Below are positions 22,899 through 32,420 of a stretch of 64,000 nucleotides of DNA, piece by piece. Each line of letters begins with the position of its first letter. The first letter of the stretch is position 1. The translations under genes were made by a program, and so were the position numbers. Location of the stretch: assembly GCF_016632365.1 (NCBI RefSeq), contig NZ_JAEPBH010000005.1, positions 42,326 to 106,325 of the forward strand, written 5' to 3'. The notes below the pieces were generated by a model. The model was not told the origin of the DNA. It was given only the letters and a program-made list of their open reading frames with translations, and did not search any database. Source of the stretch: Tenebrionibacter intestinalis (lineage in GTDB: Bacteria; Pseudomonadota; Gammaproteobacteria; Enterobacterales; Enterobacteriaceae).

Positions 22899-24976
22899 AA
22901 GGCAGGCTGCTGGACGCTATTGCGCTTAGCTCGCTGACCGGCGTCGGCGCCAGCCAGAGCGAGAAGCTGGCAAAAATTGGTCTGCACACGGTGCAGGATC
23001 TCTTGTTGCATCTGCCGCTGCGCTATGAGGACCGAACGCAGCTCTACGCCATCGGCAAACTTCTTCCCGGTATGTATGCCACAGTTGAGGGAGAGGTTCT
23101 TAACTGCGCGGTCACGTTTGGCCGCCGCCGCATGATGGTTTGCCAGGTTAGCGATGGCAGCGGCATTCTTACCATGCGCTTTTTTAATTTTAATGCGGCA
23201 ATGAAAAATAGCCTCGTCACGGGCCGCCGCGTGCTGGCCTATGGCGAGGCAAAGCGCGGGCAACACGGCGCGGAGATGATTCATCCGCAATACCAGCTTC
23301 AGGGTGAACATGACGCACCCGTGCTACAGGAAACCCTGACGCCGGTGTATCCAACCACCGAAGGCGTCAGGCAGGCCACTTTACGCAAGTTGACCGACCA
23401 GGCGCTGGATCTGCTCGACAGTTGCGCCATTGCCGAGCTATTGCCGCCAGAACTGGCGCAGGGGTTAATGAGCCTGCCGCAAGCGCTGCGCACGCTGCAC
23501 CGCCCGCCTCCCTCAATGCAACTTAGCGATCTGGAAAGCGGCAAGCATCCGGCCCAGCGTCGCCTGATTATAGAGGAACTGCTGGCGCACAACCTGAGTA
23601 TGCTGGCGTTGCGGGCTGGCGCGCAACGTTATCACGCCAGGCCGCTTGCCGCCGTGGATACGCTAAAAAACAGCCTGCTGGACGCATTGCCTTTTAAACC
23701 TACGGGCGCGCAAAAGCGTGTGGTGGCGGATATTGAGCGCGATCTCCAGTCAAACGTGCCGATGATGCGGCTGCTTCAGGGCGATGTCGGCTCAGGGAAA
23801 ACGCTGGTAGCCGCGCTGGCCGCGCTGCGGGCGATTGCCAATGGCCAGCAGGCGGCATTAATGGCGCCTACTGAGCTTCTTGCCGAGCAGCACGCGAATA
23901 CGTTCCGCGCCTGGTTTGAACCGCTTGGCGTGGAAGTCGGCTGGCTTTCCGGTAAACAGAAAGGCAAAGCGCGTCTGATGCAGCAGGAGGCTATCGCCAG
24001 CGGCAGGATAGCAATGATTGTGGGCACCCACGCTATATTTCAGGAGCAGGTGCAGTTTAGCGCGCTCGCGCTGGTTATTATTGACGAACAGCACCGTTTC
24101 GGCGTTCATCAGCGCCTGGCGCTGTGGGAAAAAGGGCAGCAACAAGGTTTTCATCCGCACCAGCTTATTATGACTGCGACACCCATTCCGCGTACGCTGG
24201 CTATGACCGCCTATGCGGATCTGGATACTTCGGTTATCGACGAGTTGCCGCCGGGCCGCACGCCGGTTACCACTGCTGCCATTGCCGATACTCGCCGTAG
24301 CGATATCATTGACCGCGTGCGTCACGCCTGTATGGAAGAAAACCGCCAGGCATACTGGGTATGTACGCTAATAGAAGAATCAGACCTGCTGGAAGCGCAG
24401 GCGGCGCAGGCCACCTGGGAAGAGCTGAAGCTGGCGCTACCGGAGCTAAACGTTGGGCTGGTACACGGCCGTATGAAGCCTCTTGAAAAGCAGGCTGTTA
24501 TGCAGATGTTTAAGCAAGGCGAACTGCATTTGCTGGTTGCAACCACGGTTATTGAAGTTGGCGTAGATGTCGCAAACGCCAGCCTGATGATTATTGAAAA
24601 CCCGGAGAGGCTTGGGCTGGCTCAGCTACACCAGCTACGCGGGCGCGTGGGGCGCGGCGCGGTGGCGTCTCACTGCGTGCTCCTGTATAAGTCGCCGCTT
24701 TCCGCCACTGCCCGGAAACGGTTGCAGGTGCTGCGCGACAGTAACGACGGCTTTGCTATCGCGCAAAAAGATCTGGAAATCCGCGGCCCCGGCGAGCTGC
24801 TTGGCGTCCGCCAGACCGGAAACGCGGAGTTTAAGGTTGCCGATTTACTGCGCGACCAGGCTATGATCCCGCAAGTACAGCGTATGGCGCGCCATATTCA
24901 CGAACGCTGGCCGCAACAGGCGGCGGCGCTGATTGAACGCTGGATGCCGCAAACCGAGCGCTACTCCAACGCCTGA
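22895..24976 (+). CDS. recG: ATP-dependent DNA helicase RecG
   Basis: 693 residues, the usual length. It remodels stalled forks and R-loops by branch migration. The N-terminal wedge (OB-fold) domain is followed by helicase motifs: Walker A GDVGSGKT near residue 290, IIDEQHRFG (motif II), TATPIPRT (III), the HGRMKPLEKQAVM segment, TTVIEVGVDVANA (V) and QLRGRVGRG (VI). The TRG region RSD...LEIRGPGELLGVRQTG follows. The start overlaps the stop of the trmH remnant. Confidence 0.97.
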   Translation: MKGRLLDAIALSSLTGVGASQSEKLAKIGLHTVQDLLLHLPLRYEDRTQLYAIGKLLPGMYATVEGEVLNCAVTFGRRRMMVCQVSDGSGILTMRFFNFNAAMKNSLVTGRRVLAYGEAKRGQHGAEMIHPQYQLQGEHDAPVLQETLTPVYPTTEGVRQATLRKLTDQALDLLDSCAIAELLPPELAQGLMSLPQALRTLHRPPPSMQLSDLESGKHPAQRRLIIEELLAHNLSMLALRAGAQRYHARPLAAVDTLKNSLLDALPFKPTGAQKRVVADIERDLQSNVPMMRLLQGDVGSGKTLVAALAALRAIANGQQAALMAPTELLAEQHANTFRAWFEPLGVEVGWLSGKQKGKARLMQQEAIASGRIAMIVGTHAIFQEQVQFSALALVIIDEQHRFGVHQRLALWEKGQQQGFHPHQLIMTATPIPRTLAMTAYADLDTSVIDELPPGRTPVTTAAIADTRRSDIIDRVRHACMEENRQAYWVCTLIEESDLLEAQAAQATWEELKLALPELNVGLVHGRMKPLEKQAVMQMFKQGELHLLVATTVIEVGVDVANASLMIIENPERLGLAQLHQLRGRVGRGAVASHCVLLYKSPLSATARKRLQVLRDSNDGFAIAQKDLEIRGPGELLGVRQTGNAEFKVADLLRDQAMIPQVQRMARHIHERWPQQAAALIERWMPQTERYSNA

Positions 24977-25384
24977 ATTTTGCCCCGGAAAGCAGTCGCT
25001 CTCTATTATCTCCTTTCTCCCTGCGTGCCCGGCAAGCGGCTTTCCTGTCGCTCTACAGCTTCGCGAAATGACTGCGCTAGCTGTGTTAAGCGCAAAATGT
25101 CCCACAACCGCTCACGCTAATGCCCAAATACTTTATGGCTGGCAGCCTCCACCGTTGTCGAAACCACAGCGTCTGCGCGTGTGGCGGTAACAAACATAGC
25201 TATGCTGACTTTAGTCTCTGTATTTCGACATCAATTTTTGATTGAAAAGAAAAAGTGAGGCAAGCAGCGATGCGTTCGCCCGCCTCTGTGCCTTCGCAAA
25301 TCCGGCCTGTGGAGCAATCGTTTGCTTTCCTGTATCACACTTCGATAAAATCAGCGTTTTTCCACCACGGGATAATAGCTTCCG
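24977..25384. other. recG-xanP intergenic region
   Basis: 408 bp. E. coli carries gltS (glutamate/sodium symporter) here on the opposite strand; no gltS fragment was recognised in any frame. The only interpretable element is the PurR box at 25312-25327. Confidence 0.6.
25312..25327 (+). promoter_or_regulatory. PurR operator upstream of xanP
   Basis: GAGCAATCGTTTGCTT matches ANGCAANCGNTTNCNT at all fixed positions except the first, 57 bp before the xanP start codon. Confidence 0.75.
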
Positions 25385-26776
25385 ATGTCCGTTAACACAG
25401 CCGGTTCGCAGAATACGCAGCCACACACGCCATCCACCCCCAGCGAACTGATTTTCCGTCTCGAAGACAGACCACCGCTGCCGCAAACTTTCTTTGCCGC
25501 GCTGCAACACCTGCTGGCGATGTTTGTTGCCGTCATTACCCCTGCGCTGTTAATTTGCCAGGCGCTGGGGCTGCCCGCTCAGGATACCCAGCATATTATC
25601 AGCATGTCGCTGTTTGCGTCGGGCGTGGCGTCTGTTATTCAGATTAAAGCCTGGGGGCCGGTAGGTTCGGGGTTGCTGTCAATTCAGGGCACCAGTTTTA
25701 ATTTTGTTTCACCGCTTATTATGGGCGGAATGGCGCTGAAAAACGGCGGCGCTGACGTGCCGACGATGATGGCCGCGCTGTTTGGTACGCTGATGCTGGC
25801 AAGCTGCACCGAAATGGTTGTTTCACGCGTGCTCCATCTGGCCCGGCGCATTATTACGCCGCTGGTTTCCGGCGTGGTGGTGATGATTATCGGTCTGTCG
25901 CTGATTCAGGTAGGGTTAACGTCGATAGGCGGGGGGTATTCAGCAATAAGCAATCATACTTTTGGCGCGCCGAAAAACCTGTTGCTGGCCGGCGCCGTTG
26001 TTTTAACGATTATCCTGCTTAACCGCCAGCGTAATCCTTATCTGCGTATCGCTTCACTGGTAATTGCAATGGTCGTGGGGTACCTGCTGGCCTGGGCGCT
26101 GGATATGCTGCCGCAGAATACCGCCCCAGCCAACGACGCACTGATTATGGTTCCCACGCCGCTCTATTACGGCCTCGGTATTGACTGGAATCTGCTGCTG
26201 CCGCTGGTGCTGGTGTTCATGATCACTTCACTGGAAACCATTGGCGATATCACTGCTACCTCCGATGTTTCAGAGCAACCGGTTTCCGGGCCGCTGTATA
26301 TGCGGCGCCTGAAAGGCGGCGTGTTGGCAAACGGCCTTAACTCGTTCGTTTCCGCCGTTTTCAATACCTTTCCTAACTCCTGCTTCGGTCAGAATAACGG
26401 CGTCATTCAGCTAACCGGAGTCGCCAGCCGCTATGTCGGATTTGTGGTTGCGCTGATGCTTATCGTACTGGGCCTGTTCCCGGCAGTAAGCGGATTCGTG
26501 CAACATATTCCTGAACCCGTGCTCGGCGGCGCAACTATCGTAATGTTCGGTACTATCGCCGCCTCTGGCGTGCGCATCGTGTCGCGTGAGCCTATTAATC
26601 GCCGCTCTATTATGATTATCGCGCTGTCGCTGGCGGCCGGGTTAGGGATTTCCCAACAGCCGCTGATACTGCAATTCATGCCGGACTGGATTAAAAATCT
26701 GTTTTCTTCCGGTATTGCTGCGGGCGGTATCACAGCTATTGTGCTGAATTTGATTTTCCCGCCGGAAAAAAATTGA
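25385..26776 (+). CDS. xanP: Xanthine:proton symporter XanP (NCS2 family)
   Basis: 463 residues, equal to E. coli XanP (YicE). It imports xanthine. There are about 14 membrane segments; NCS2/NAT signatures are visible, such as [47 protein letters not shown] and the family motif region [15 protein letters not shown]. Start is the ATG before SVNTAG. The hydrophilic N-terminal 25 residues differ most from E. coli. Regulation by the adjacent PurR box fits its job. Confidence 0.96.
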   Translation: MSVNTAGSQNTQPHTPSTPSELIFRLEDRPPLPQTFFAALQHLLAMFVAVITPALLICQALGLPAQDTQHIISMSLFASGVASVIQIKAWGPVGSGLLSIQGTSFNFVSPLIMGGMALKNGGADVPTMMAALFGTLMLASCTEMVVSRVLHLARRIITPLVSGVVVMIIGLSLIQVGLTSIGGGYSAISNHTFGAPKNLLLAGAVVLTIILLNRQRNPYLRIASLVIAMVVGYLLAWALDMLPQNTAPANDALIMVPTPLYYGLGIDWNLLLPLVLVFMITSLETIGDITATSDVSEQPVSGPLYMRRLKGGVLANGLNSFVSAVFNTFPNSCFGQNNGVIQLTGVASRYVGFVVALMLIVLGLFPAVSGFVQHIPEPVLGGATIVMFGTIAASGVRIVSREPINRRSIMIIALSLAAGLGISQQPLILQFMPDWIKNLFSSGIAAGGITAIVLNLIFPPEKN

Positions 26777-26778
26777 TT

Positions 26779-26812
26779 CTGCTTTAGCAGCGGTTCGTCG
26801 CTGCTAAAGCAG
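26779..26812 (+). terminator. Long stem-loop after xanP
   Basis: Perfect 13-bp stem (CTGCTTTAGCAGC / GCTGCTAAAGCAG) directly after the xanP stop, with little U-tract. It is the probable 3' end of xanP mRNA. Confidence 0.6.
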
Positions 26813-26888
26813 TTGGCAAAGGTTGGGTCAAACCATTGCAGTTTGCAATAACAACAAATTAATCGCCTTGTTTTTCATCTGCTAACCA

Positions 26889-26922
26889 CAAAGAGGGCAA
26901 GACTGTGCTTTTGCTCTCTTTG
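26889..26922. repeat. Second stem-loop before yicH
   Basis: CAAAGAGGGCAA against TTGCTCTCTTTG, 11-12 bp with one wobble pair, and no long U-tract. It lies 120 bp upstream of yicH. Confidence 0.45.
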
Positions 26923-27043
26923 CCGTCAATCTACGCGGTGATTCTTCCGCGCGCTGTTTTGCGAATCCCTTCCCTTGAGCTGTCACAATAATTCAGGCAT
27001 AACACCTGCTGGGCCGGTTTGGATGCGCTAACGGAAGGGATTT

Positions 27044-28885
27044 ATGAAATTGTTGAAAAAACTCGTTATAACAGTGCTGATCATCACTGGGAGTCTCGGG
27101 ATCGCTCTGTATTTTCTGTTGCAGACGCACTGGGGAGCGAGTGCCATCAGCAATCTTATCGCTGAAAACAGCCGCTGGCGTCTCACATTCGACAGAATGG
27201 ACCACCGCTGGTCATCCCCCTCGCACCTGATTTTTGAAAACGTTAGCATTGGCCGCAGCGGCGAGCCTGCTGCGCTTGTAGCAAAAAAGGTAGATATTGG
27301 CCTGAGCCGCCGCCAGATAGCTGAACCGCGCCGGGTTGACAGCATTTTGCTGGAAAACGGCGCGCTAAACCTCGCGTTTGCGCCCTTACCGCTGCGTGCC
27401 GATACGCTGCGCCTGAAGGGCGTCTCGGTGACTAACCCCGGTCAGGGTATTGCCGTTAGCGCCCGCCAGGTTACCGGGGGAATTCGCCCCTGGCAGCCAG
27501 ATGCAGAACATATTCTCGGGCGCAGGGCGCAGTTTCAGTTTAGCGCCGAAGAACTGACGCTCAACGGCATTAATGCGCGCAACGCGCTGGTACAGGGCAG
27601 CGTCAGCAACGGCGAAATTAATTTACAGACAATAGGGGCCGATCTGGCGCGCGGCACGCTTACCGGCCGCGCCCTGCGCGACGCACAGGGACGCTGGCGG
27701 GTGAAAAACCTGCGCCTGAATGACATTCGTTTGCAAAGCGATAAACCGCTGGCAGAATGGCTCTCTCCCGTTAGCCAGTTGGCAGAGCTAACGCTTGAAC
27801 GTATGGAAATTGTTGATGCCCGCCTTGAAGGCCCTGGCTGGGCATTGAGCGATCTCAGCCTTAGCCTGCGAAATCTCACCCTGGAAAAAGGCAGATGGAG
27901 CAGCCAGGATGGAACGCTGTCGCTAAACGCCGGCGAAGTCATCTGGGGCAATCAGCAATTCAGTAACCCTGTACTTGACGCTAATTTATCCGCGCAGGGC
28001 GTAACGCTGCGCCAGTTTAGTTCTCACTGGCAAAAGGGCATGGTACGGGCTTCCGGCCAGTGGCTACGGGATACGCACACCCTGGCGCTTACCGATCTGG
28101 CGCTGGCAGGGCTGGAATATACGCTGCCTGAAAACTGGAAAGCCGTATGGCTTGCTCCACTCCCGGGCTGGCTTAGCGAGGTTACCGTGCAAAACCTTTC
28201 CGCCAGCCGCAATCTGCTGATTGATATTGATCCAACTTTCCCGTTCCAGATAACCTCACTGGATGCCAGCGGCCAACGGCTACGGCTGGCGCATAACAGG
28301 CAGTGGGGGCTATGGGATGGCAAACTCGATCTGACGGCGGCGGCGGCCACGTTTAACCGCAACGATGTTCGCCGTCCTTCTCTGAAGCTCAGCGCCATGC
28401 CGGAACATATCAACATTAGCGAACTGAGCGCGTTTGCCGGTGAAGGCATGCTGGAAGCGACGGGGAGTATCGGCCAGCAATTCCAGCGCCCGTTTACGCT
28501 AAACGTATCCGCACGCAACGTACCGCTCGATCTGCTTAATAACTGGGGCTGGCCACCGCTCATGCTGAAGGGAAACGGGGCGCTACGCATGAATATCAAG
28601 GGAAGCCTGCAGGCAGGGCAACCGCTAAGGCCGACTATTAGCGGTCAGCTACATGCCGTAGACGGGCAGGGCAACACGGCGCAGCAGACAATGGAAGCCG
28701 GTATCCTTCGCGGCGGCGAAGCCTTAACGCAACCACAACAGCCAAACAAGGAAGACAGCGCAGCCGCGCAAAACCAGCCGGCTGCGCAGGATAGTTCTGC
28801 CAGCCGCGATGAAGCCCGTGAGGCGCCGGCGAATGCGACCACCGGGCAGCCTGAGCATCAGGCGTTCGACGCAGGGTTTATCTGA
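27044..28885 (+). CDS. yicH: AsmA family protein YicH
   Basis: 613 residues against about 569 in E. coli. It has one N-terminal membrane anchor (KKLVITVLIITGSLGIALYFLLQT) and a long periplasmic beta-rich AsmA-like body, typical of bridge-like proteins implicated in lipid transport between membranes; the exact role of YicH is unknown. Similarity to E. coli runs to TMEAGILRGGEAL. About 50 further residues form a low-complexity Gln/Ala/Ser/Glu-rich tail ending DAGFI. The stop abuts the fabY stop on the other strand with no spacer, which suggests the tail reads into once-intergenic DNA. Confidence 0.9.
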   Translation: MKLLKKLVITVLIITGSLGIALYFLLQTHWGASAISNLIAENSRWRLTFDRMDHRWSSPSHLIFENVSIGRSGEPAALVAKKVDIGLSRRQIAEPRRVDSILLENGALNLAFAPLPLRADTLRLKGVSVTNPGQGIAVSARQVTGGIRPWQPDAEHILGRRAQFQFSAEELTLNGINARNALVQGSVSNGEINLQTIGADLARGTLTGRALRDAQGRWRVKNLRLNDIRLQSDKPLAEWLSPVSQLAELTLERMEIVDARLEGPGWALSDLSLSLRNLTLEKGRWSSQDGTLSLNAGEVIWGNQQFSNPVLDANLSAQGVTLRQFSSHWQKGMVRASGQWLRDTHTLALTDLALAGLEYTLPENWKAVWLAPLPGWLSEVTVQNLSASRNLLIDIDPTFPFQITSLDASGQRLRLAHNRQWGLWDGKLDLTAAAATFNRNDVRRPSLKLSAMPEHINISELSAFAGEGMLEATGSIGQQFQRPFTLNVSARNVPLDLLNNWGWPPLMLKGNGALRMNIKGSLQAGQPLRPTISGQLHAVDGQGNTAQQTMEAGILRGGEALTQPQQPNKEDSAAAQNQPAAQDSSASRDEAREAPANATTGQPEHQAFDAGFI

Positions 28886-29827
28886 CTACTCCTCTTCGTT
28901 ACCGCCTTCTTCGAGTGGCCCAAACGGGCAAGCGGGCAATACGATAAAAACGCCTTCGAACACGGCGCCGACTTCATCGTCGCCGTATAGCTCTACCTCC
29001 AGTTGAACCCGTGCCTTGCGCCCGCGCGCCAGGCGATCGAGGTCACCGCTAAGCGAACCCAGATCCGCAATGGCGCCGGGGCGGCCGCTGATGGGTTTGC
29101 TATAGCGGATATGGGCGTCAGCGAGGATAATCGTACCGCCAAGGTGGCGCTCGCGCAGCATTAGCCAGATAAGCCCCCAGCCGGTCAGCGTCGCGATGGA
29201 AAAGAGGCTACCGGCAAACAGGGTATGGTGAGGGTTCTGATTGCCGCTTTCGGGCATTGTGGTAATAAATTTTTGCCCGGTGTACTGAAGTATACGTACG
29301 CCCATTTTTTCGCTCAGCGGAATGTGCTGATACCAGGCCTGCTGTAGCTGCCCACACCAGTCGGCACGATGCAAAATGTCATCCAGGGTCTGCACCGGTT
29401 TTACCATTAAAAAATGGCGCACCGGGGTCGTCTGCGGCGTGGTGATCTCCCCCTGATCGATAAAGCCCAGCTTGCTAAAAAATGCAACAGCATCTTCACG
29501 CGCGCTGCAGGTAATGCGCTTAACGCCCTCCTGGCGCGCGACTGACTCCAGCGTCATTGCAACCAGCGTACCCAGCCCTTTATGCTGTACTGCCGCATCC
29601 ACGGCCAGAAAGCGTATCGACGCTTCATTTTCAGCGTTGATATAAAGCCGCCCAACGGCAACGATCTTACCGTCTTCGTCCACCACCATCTGGTGGTGAG
29701 CCAGCGCATCCCAGGCGTCGCGCTCAGAGCCTTTGGGCTGGTGTAAAGGTTTGCGCAACTTTTCCCAGCGAAACTGGTAATAGCGCTCCAGCTCTTCCTG
29801 CGTTTGCGGTACACGTAGGTGATACAT
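28886..29827 (-). CDS. fabY: FabY/YiiD: GNAT domain fused to a thioesterase-like domain
   Basis: 313 residues. The N-terminal GNAT fold (about 1-150; [42 protein letters not shown]) is joined to a hot-dog YiiD_C domain (about 165-313; [26 protein letters not shown]). In E. coli this protein supports fatty-acid initiation and is reported to decarboxylate malonyl-ACP. The start chosen, [17 protein letters not shown], is shorter than the E. coli N-terminus. It follows dtd by 40 bp and converges on yicH with zero gap. Confidence 0.93.
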   Translation of the reverse strand: MYHLRVPQTQEELERYYQFRWEKLRKPLHQPKGSERDAWDALAHHQMVVDEDGKIVAVGRLYINAENEASIRFLAVDAAVQHKGLGTLVAMTLESVARQEGVKRITCSAREDAVAFFSKLGFIDQGEITTPQTTPVRHFLMVKPVQTLDDILHRADWCGQLQQAWYQHIPLSEKMGVRILQYTGQKFITTMPESGNQNPHHTLFAGSLFSIATLTGWGLIWLMLRERHLGGTIILADAHIRYSKPISGRPGAIADLGSLSGDLDRLARGRKARVQLEVELYGDDEVGAVFEGVFIVLPACPFGPLEEGGNEEE

Positions 29828-29867
29828 TGTTGTACTCTCTGCGGTTAACGGCGCCGCACACGGCGCA

Positions 29868-30305
29868 TCAGACCTGAAGCCAGAAGGTCACCGGGCCATC
29901 GTTGACCAGCGAAACCTGCATGTCGGCGGCAAAACGACCGGTTGCGGTTTCAGCGCCCTGCGCGCGGCAGCGTTCAACAAAATAGTTGTAAAGCGCTTGA
30001 GCGCGTTCGGGGCGCGCGCCGCGAGAAAAACCAGGCCGCATACCTCGCGTGGTATCCGCCGCCAGCGTGAACTGCGAAACCACTAATATGCTACCGCCAG
30101 CCTGCAGCACGTTAAGATTCATTTTCCCTTCGTCGTCGCTGAAAATGCGGTAGCCCAACACCCGTTCACACAGGCGGTCCGCTTTTTGTTCATCGTCTTC
30201 TTTTTCGACCCCTAATAACACCAAAAGTCCGGGGCCTGTTTCCCCTGTTACCACATTATCTACGGTAACGCTGGCGCGTGTTACGCGCTGAATTAATGCA
30301 ATCAT
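29868..30305 (-). CDS. dtd: D-aminoacyl-tRNA deacylase
   Basis: 145 residues, equal to E. coli. It removes D-amino acids, and glycine mischarged on tRNA-Ala. The two signature motifs are present: SQFTL near residue 77 and GPVTF near the C-terminus. It is co-oriented with fabY downstream and yihX upstream. E. coli has yihY between yihX and dtd; here only 244 bp remain. Confidence 0.96.
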   Translation of the reverse strand: MIALIQRVTRASVTVDNVVTGETGPGLLVLLGVEKEDDEQKADRLCERVLGYRIFSDDEGKMNLNVLQAGGSILVVSQFTLAADTTRGMRPGFSRGARPERAQALYNYFVERCRAQGAETATGRFAADMQVSLVNDGPVTFWLQV

Positions 30306-30487
30306 GGCAATTCCGTAAGGCTTTTTTATTACTCACAACCTGTGAGAGTGGCAGCAAACAGGTTACCGGGCAAGCGCTCCGGCATGGGAAACGTCGGTTG
30401 CGCGCACAGCCCATGTAATCAGGATGAACATTTCTGCCGGGGATAATCACACTCACTGTTTCCTTCAACCGCCTGCGCTAATACGCA

Positions 30488-30525
30488 ATAAAAACCCCTA
30501 ATCGTTGAACGTCCAACTTTCGGGG
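30488..30525 (-). terminator. Rho-independent terminator of yihX
   Basis: On the minus strand a CCCC...GGGG stem encloses an inner GTTGGACGTTCAAC palindrome and is followed by TTTTTATT, about 25 bp after the yihX stop. Confidence 0.8.
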
Positions 30526-30549
30526 TCTGTTTTATACGGCGGGATGTAC

Positions 30550-31155
30550 TCATCTTAGCGCAGCGCTAGCTGCAAAGTAGCCAGGGATAGTCGATTTATC
30601 AACTACCAGCACGCTGGCGATGCCGCATGCTTCTGCGCCTCGAATATTTTCAGCGTTGTCATCAAAAAATAGCGTATCTGCCGCGCTGAAACCTTCTTCT
30701 TCCAGCACTTTCTGAAAAATACGCGCCTCCGGTTTACGCATCCCCATATCCTGGGACAACCATACGCGGTCCGCAGCGGCATAAATTTCCGGATATTGGT
30801 CTGGCCAGAAGGTGGTATGGAGACGGTTTGTATTGGACAGCACCACTACGCGATTGCCCTGTGCCCGCAGATTGTGCATTATCTCAATCACTTCCGGACG
30901 TAGCCCGACAAACACCGCCTGCCAGCCTGCGGCGAACTGCTCATAGCTCAGCGGCAGCGCCAGCTCTTGACAAAGGGCTGCTGCGAAATCTTCATCGCTG
31001 ATTTCTCCACGCTCGTGGCGCTCAAACGCTTCGCCGGGAACAAAACTTTTTTGCAGGTTCGCCAACGGAACACGCGTATAGTCGCTCCACACGCCAAGCA
31101 CGCGACCAAAATCGATATCAATAATGACGTTCCCCAAATCAAAGATATAAAGCAT
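30550..31155 (-). CDS. yihX: Alpha-D-glucose-1-phosphate phosphatase YihX (HAD)
   Basis: 201 residues from the ATG at 31153-31155, with AAGGAG 6 bp before it; the open frame extends 7 codons further. HAD motif I is FDLGNVIID, motif II VVLSNTNR, and the C-terminal motif FFDDNAENIRGAEA. It cleaves glucose-1-phosphate from glycogen breakdown. It has its own terminator, so it is not joined with dtd as a simple operon. Confidence 0.94.
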   Translation of the reverse strand: MLYIFDLGNVIIDIDFGRVLGVWSDYTRVPLANLQKSFVPGEAFERHERGEISDEDFAAALCQELALPLSYEQFAAGWQAVFVGLRPEVIEIMHNLRAQGNRVVVLSNTNRLHTTFWPDQYPEIYAAADRVWLSQDMGMRKPEARIFQKVLEEEGFSAADTLFFDDNAENIRGAEACGIASVLVVDKSTIPGYFAASAALR

Positions 31156-31412
31156 TCTTTTCTCCTTGCGCGCCATAAAGAAATCACTGTAACGTTTAAC
31201 CCCAGCTTTGACTATTCAGAAAAAACGCCGCAACGCCAGAACGTTCAACGACATCTGCTGTGTCGTTAAACGATATGCGCATATCAATAATATTTTTAAT
31301 CGCCTGCTGGCGCTTTATTTTGCTGTTTTTATTATGAATATTAATTATCTGCCAATGGCTGGCGGGAGTGCGCTCCCTGTAACTTCGCCAGGCGATATCC
31401 CAGGTTTTAAGA

Positions 31413-31430
31413 TGAATTTCATGAAATTCA
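31413..31430. promoter_or_regulatory. 18-bp perfect palindrome
   Basis: TGAATTTCATGAAATTCA is fully self-complementary, the form of a dimeric repressor operator. It is close to no regulator consensus I can name; no gene that it would control is seen on either side. Confidence 0.5.
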
Positions 31431-31737
31431 ATAAGGAAACACGTTTAAAAAGCATTCAGCCACGGCTCGCGACAAAAACAAACTATCGCTCTTTACGCAG
31501 ATGGCTGGATTACGTTATGCATATGCTTAAACACCGCTTGATATTTAACCTGCCCGGCCGATTCAGAAGTAGTCACTTTTCGCCTGTGCAAAGGTCAAAT
31601 AGGGTGTTTGGGCGTATTTCTATAAAAAACCTGTGGGGAAATGGCGGTCGATGGGGGTAAGAGCGTGTTCTGTTTACTTGCAAGGCGGAAATTTGTTGCC
31701 AGACAGGCAGGATAAGGGGCGTTTGCTTTGCGAATTC

Positions 31738-31764
31738 AGCCCGCCATTCGGGCGGGCTAATTTT
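31738..31764 (+). terminator. Terminator-like hairpin 1
   Basis: AGCCCGCC / GGCGGGCT, 8-bp perfect stem with loop ATTCG, followed by AATTTTCT on the plus strand. Confidence 0.65.
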
Positions 31765-31798
31765 CTGTTGCGCTCCGGTTCGCCAGTTTCTGCGCAGT

Positions 31799-31825
31799 AC
31801 AGCCTCTCGTACGACGAGAGGCTGT
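31799..31825. terminator. Very stable hairpin 2 downstream of ibpB
   Basis: ACAGCCTCTCGT / ACGAGAGGCTGT, 12-bp perfect stem with a 3-base loop, 54 bp beyond the ibpB stop. It may end or protect the ibpAB mRNA. Confidence 0.6.
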
Positions 31826-31840
31826 TATGGCCTGAGCGAG

Positions 31841-31866
31841 TCCCGTTTTATCTCCGGGCCTTTTTA
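31841..31866 (+). terminator. Terminator-like hairpin 3
   Basis: CCCG / CGGG stem followed by CCTTTTT on the plus strand, just before the convergent ibpB stop. Confidence 0.55.
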
Positions 31867-31878
31867 CTTGCAGCGCAA

Positions 31879-32307
31879 TTAGCTATTCAGCGCAGGTCGT
31901 TCGCTGATGGCTATGCGCTGCGGTTCAATCGCATCCGGGACGTTACGCACCAGATCGATATGCAGCAGGCCATTGGTAAAAGTCGCGCCGGCAACTGTCA
32001 TATTTTCCGCCAGCGTGAAGCTTAAGCTAAATGGCTGTGTTACCAACCCCTTGTGCAGCCACTTTGGCTCGGTTGCGGGCAGTGGCGGATGGCCTTTTAC
32101 GCTCAGGCGCGTTCCTTCCAGTTCAATTTCCAGGTCTTCCTGACGAAAACCCGCCAGCGCAAGTGTGATGCGATAGTGGTTATCATCGCTTTTTTCGATG
32201 TTATAGGGAGGAAAACTCTGTGCTTCGCCGGTGGTTTGCAGCGCATTAGCCAGTTTGTCAAAACCAATCCACTGCCGCAGCAGCGGGGATACGTCAAAAT
32301 TACGCAT
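31879..32307 (-). CDS. ibpB: Small heat-shock protein IbpB
   Basis: 142 residues, equal to E. coli IbpB, starting at [19 protein letters not shown]. The alpha-crystallin domain holds unfolded proteins for DnaK/ClpB and works jointly with IbpA. Core strands are visible ([28 protein letters not shown]), as is the [11 protein letters not shown] segment before the C-terminal tail. Start is the ATG at 32305-32307 with GGAG before it. Downstream of ibpA in one operon. Confidence 0.95.
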   Translation of the reverse strand: MRNFDVSPLLRQWIGFDKLANALQTTGEAQSFPPYNIEKSDDNHYRITLALAGFRQEDLEIELEGTRLSVKGHPPLPATEPKWLHKGLVTQPFSLSFTLAENMTVAGATFTNGLLHIDLVRNVPDAIEPQRIAISERPALNS

Positions 32308-32420
32308 AATGATACTCCTTCTTTGAAGCGAGTGAATATTGTCAGCACAGGCGGCCGACATCTGCTTCCGTTAACGGCAAGCAATTAAGGTAAACGCGCC
32401 GTGCGGCGGCGCGCGGTAAA
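32308..32420 (-). promoter_or_regulatory. ibpA-ibpB intercistronic leader (possible RNA thermometer)
   Basis: 113 bp with a GC-rich hairpin at its start (GCCGCACGGC region), and near ibpB CTTCAAAGAAGGAG, where CTTC can pair with the ribosome site GAAGG. E. coli ibpB has a thermosensing leader; similarity here is suggestive only. Confidence 0.4.

Larger units (their letters stand above)
31156..31878. other. Long interval between yihX and ibpB with hairpins, no recognised gene
   Basis: 723 bp. In E. coli yidE lies next to ibpB; it is not recognised here. A 150-codon frame on the plus strand (31208-31660) has no family resemblance and no good ribosome site. The left 500 bp is AT-rich and carries an 18-bp perfect palindrome (31413-31430). 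The right 150 bp carries three strong stem-loops (31738-31758, 31799-31825, 31841-31866). Confidence 0.65.

Noticed and set aside
31208..31660. 150-codon plus-strand frame between yihX and ibpB
   Set aside because: No good ribosome site, no domain or membrane pattern, and the frame crosses the 18-bp palindrome. Not strong enough to call a gene.
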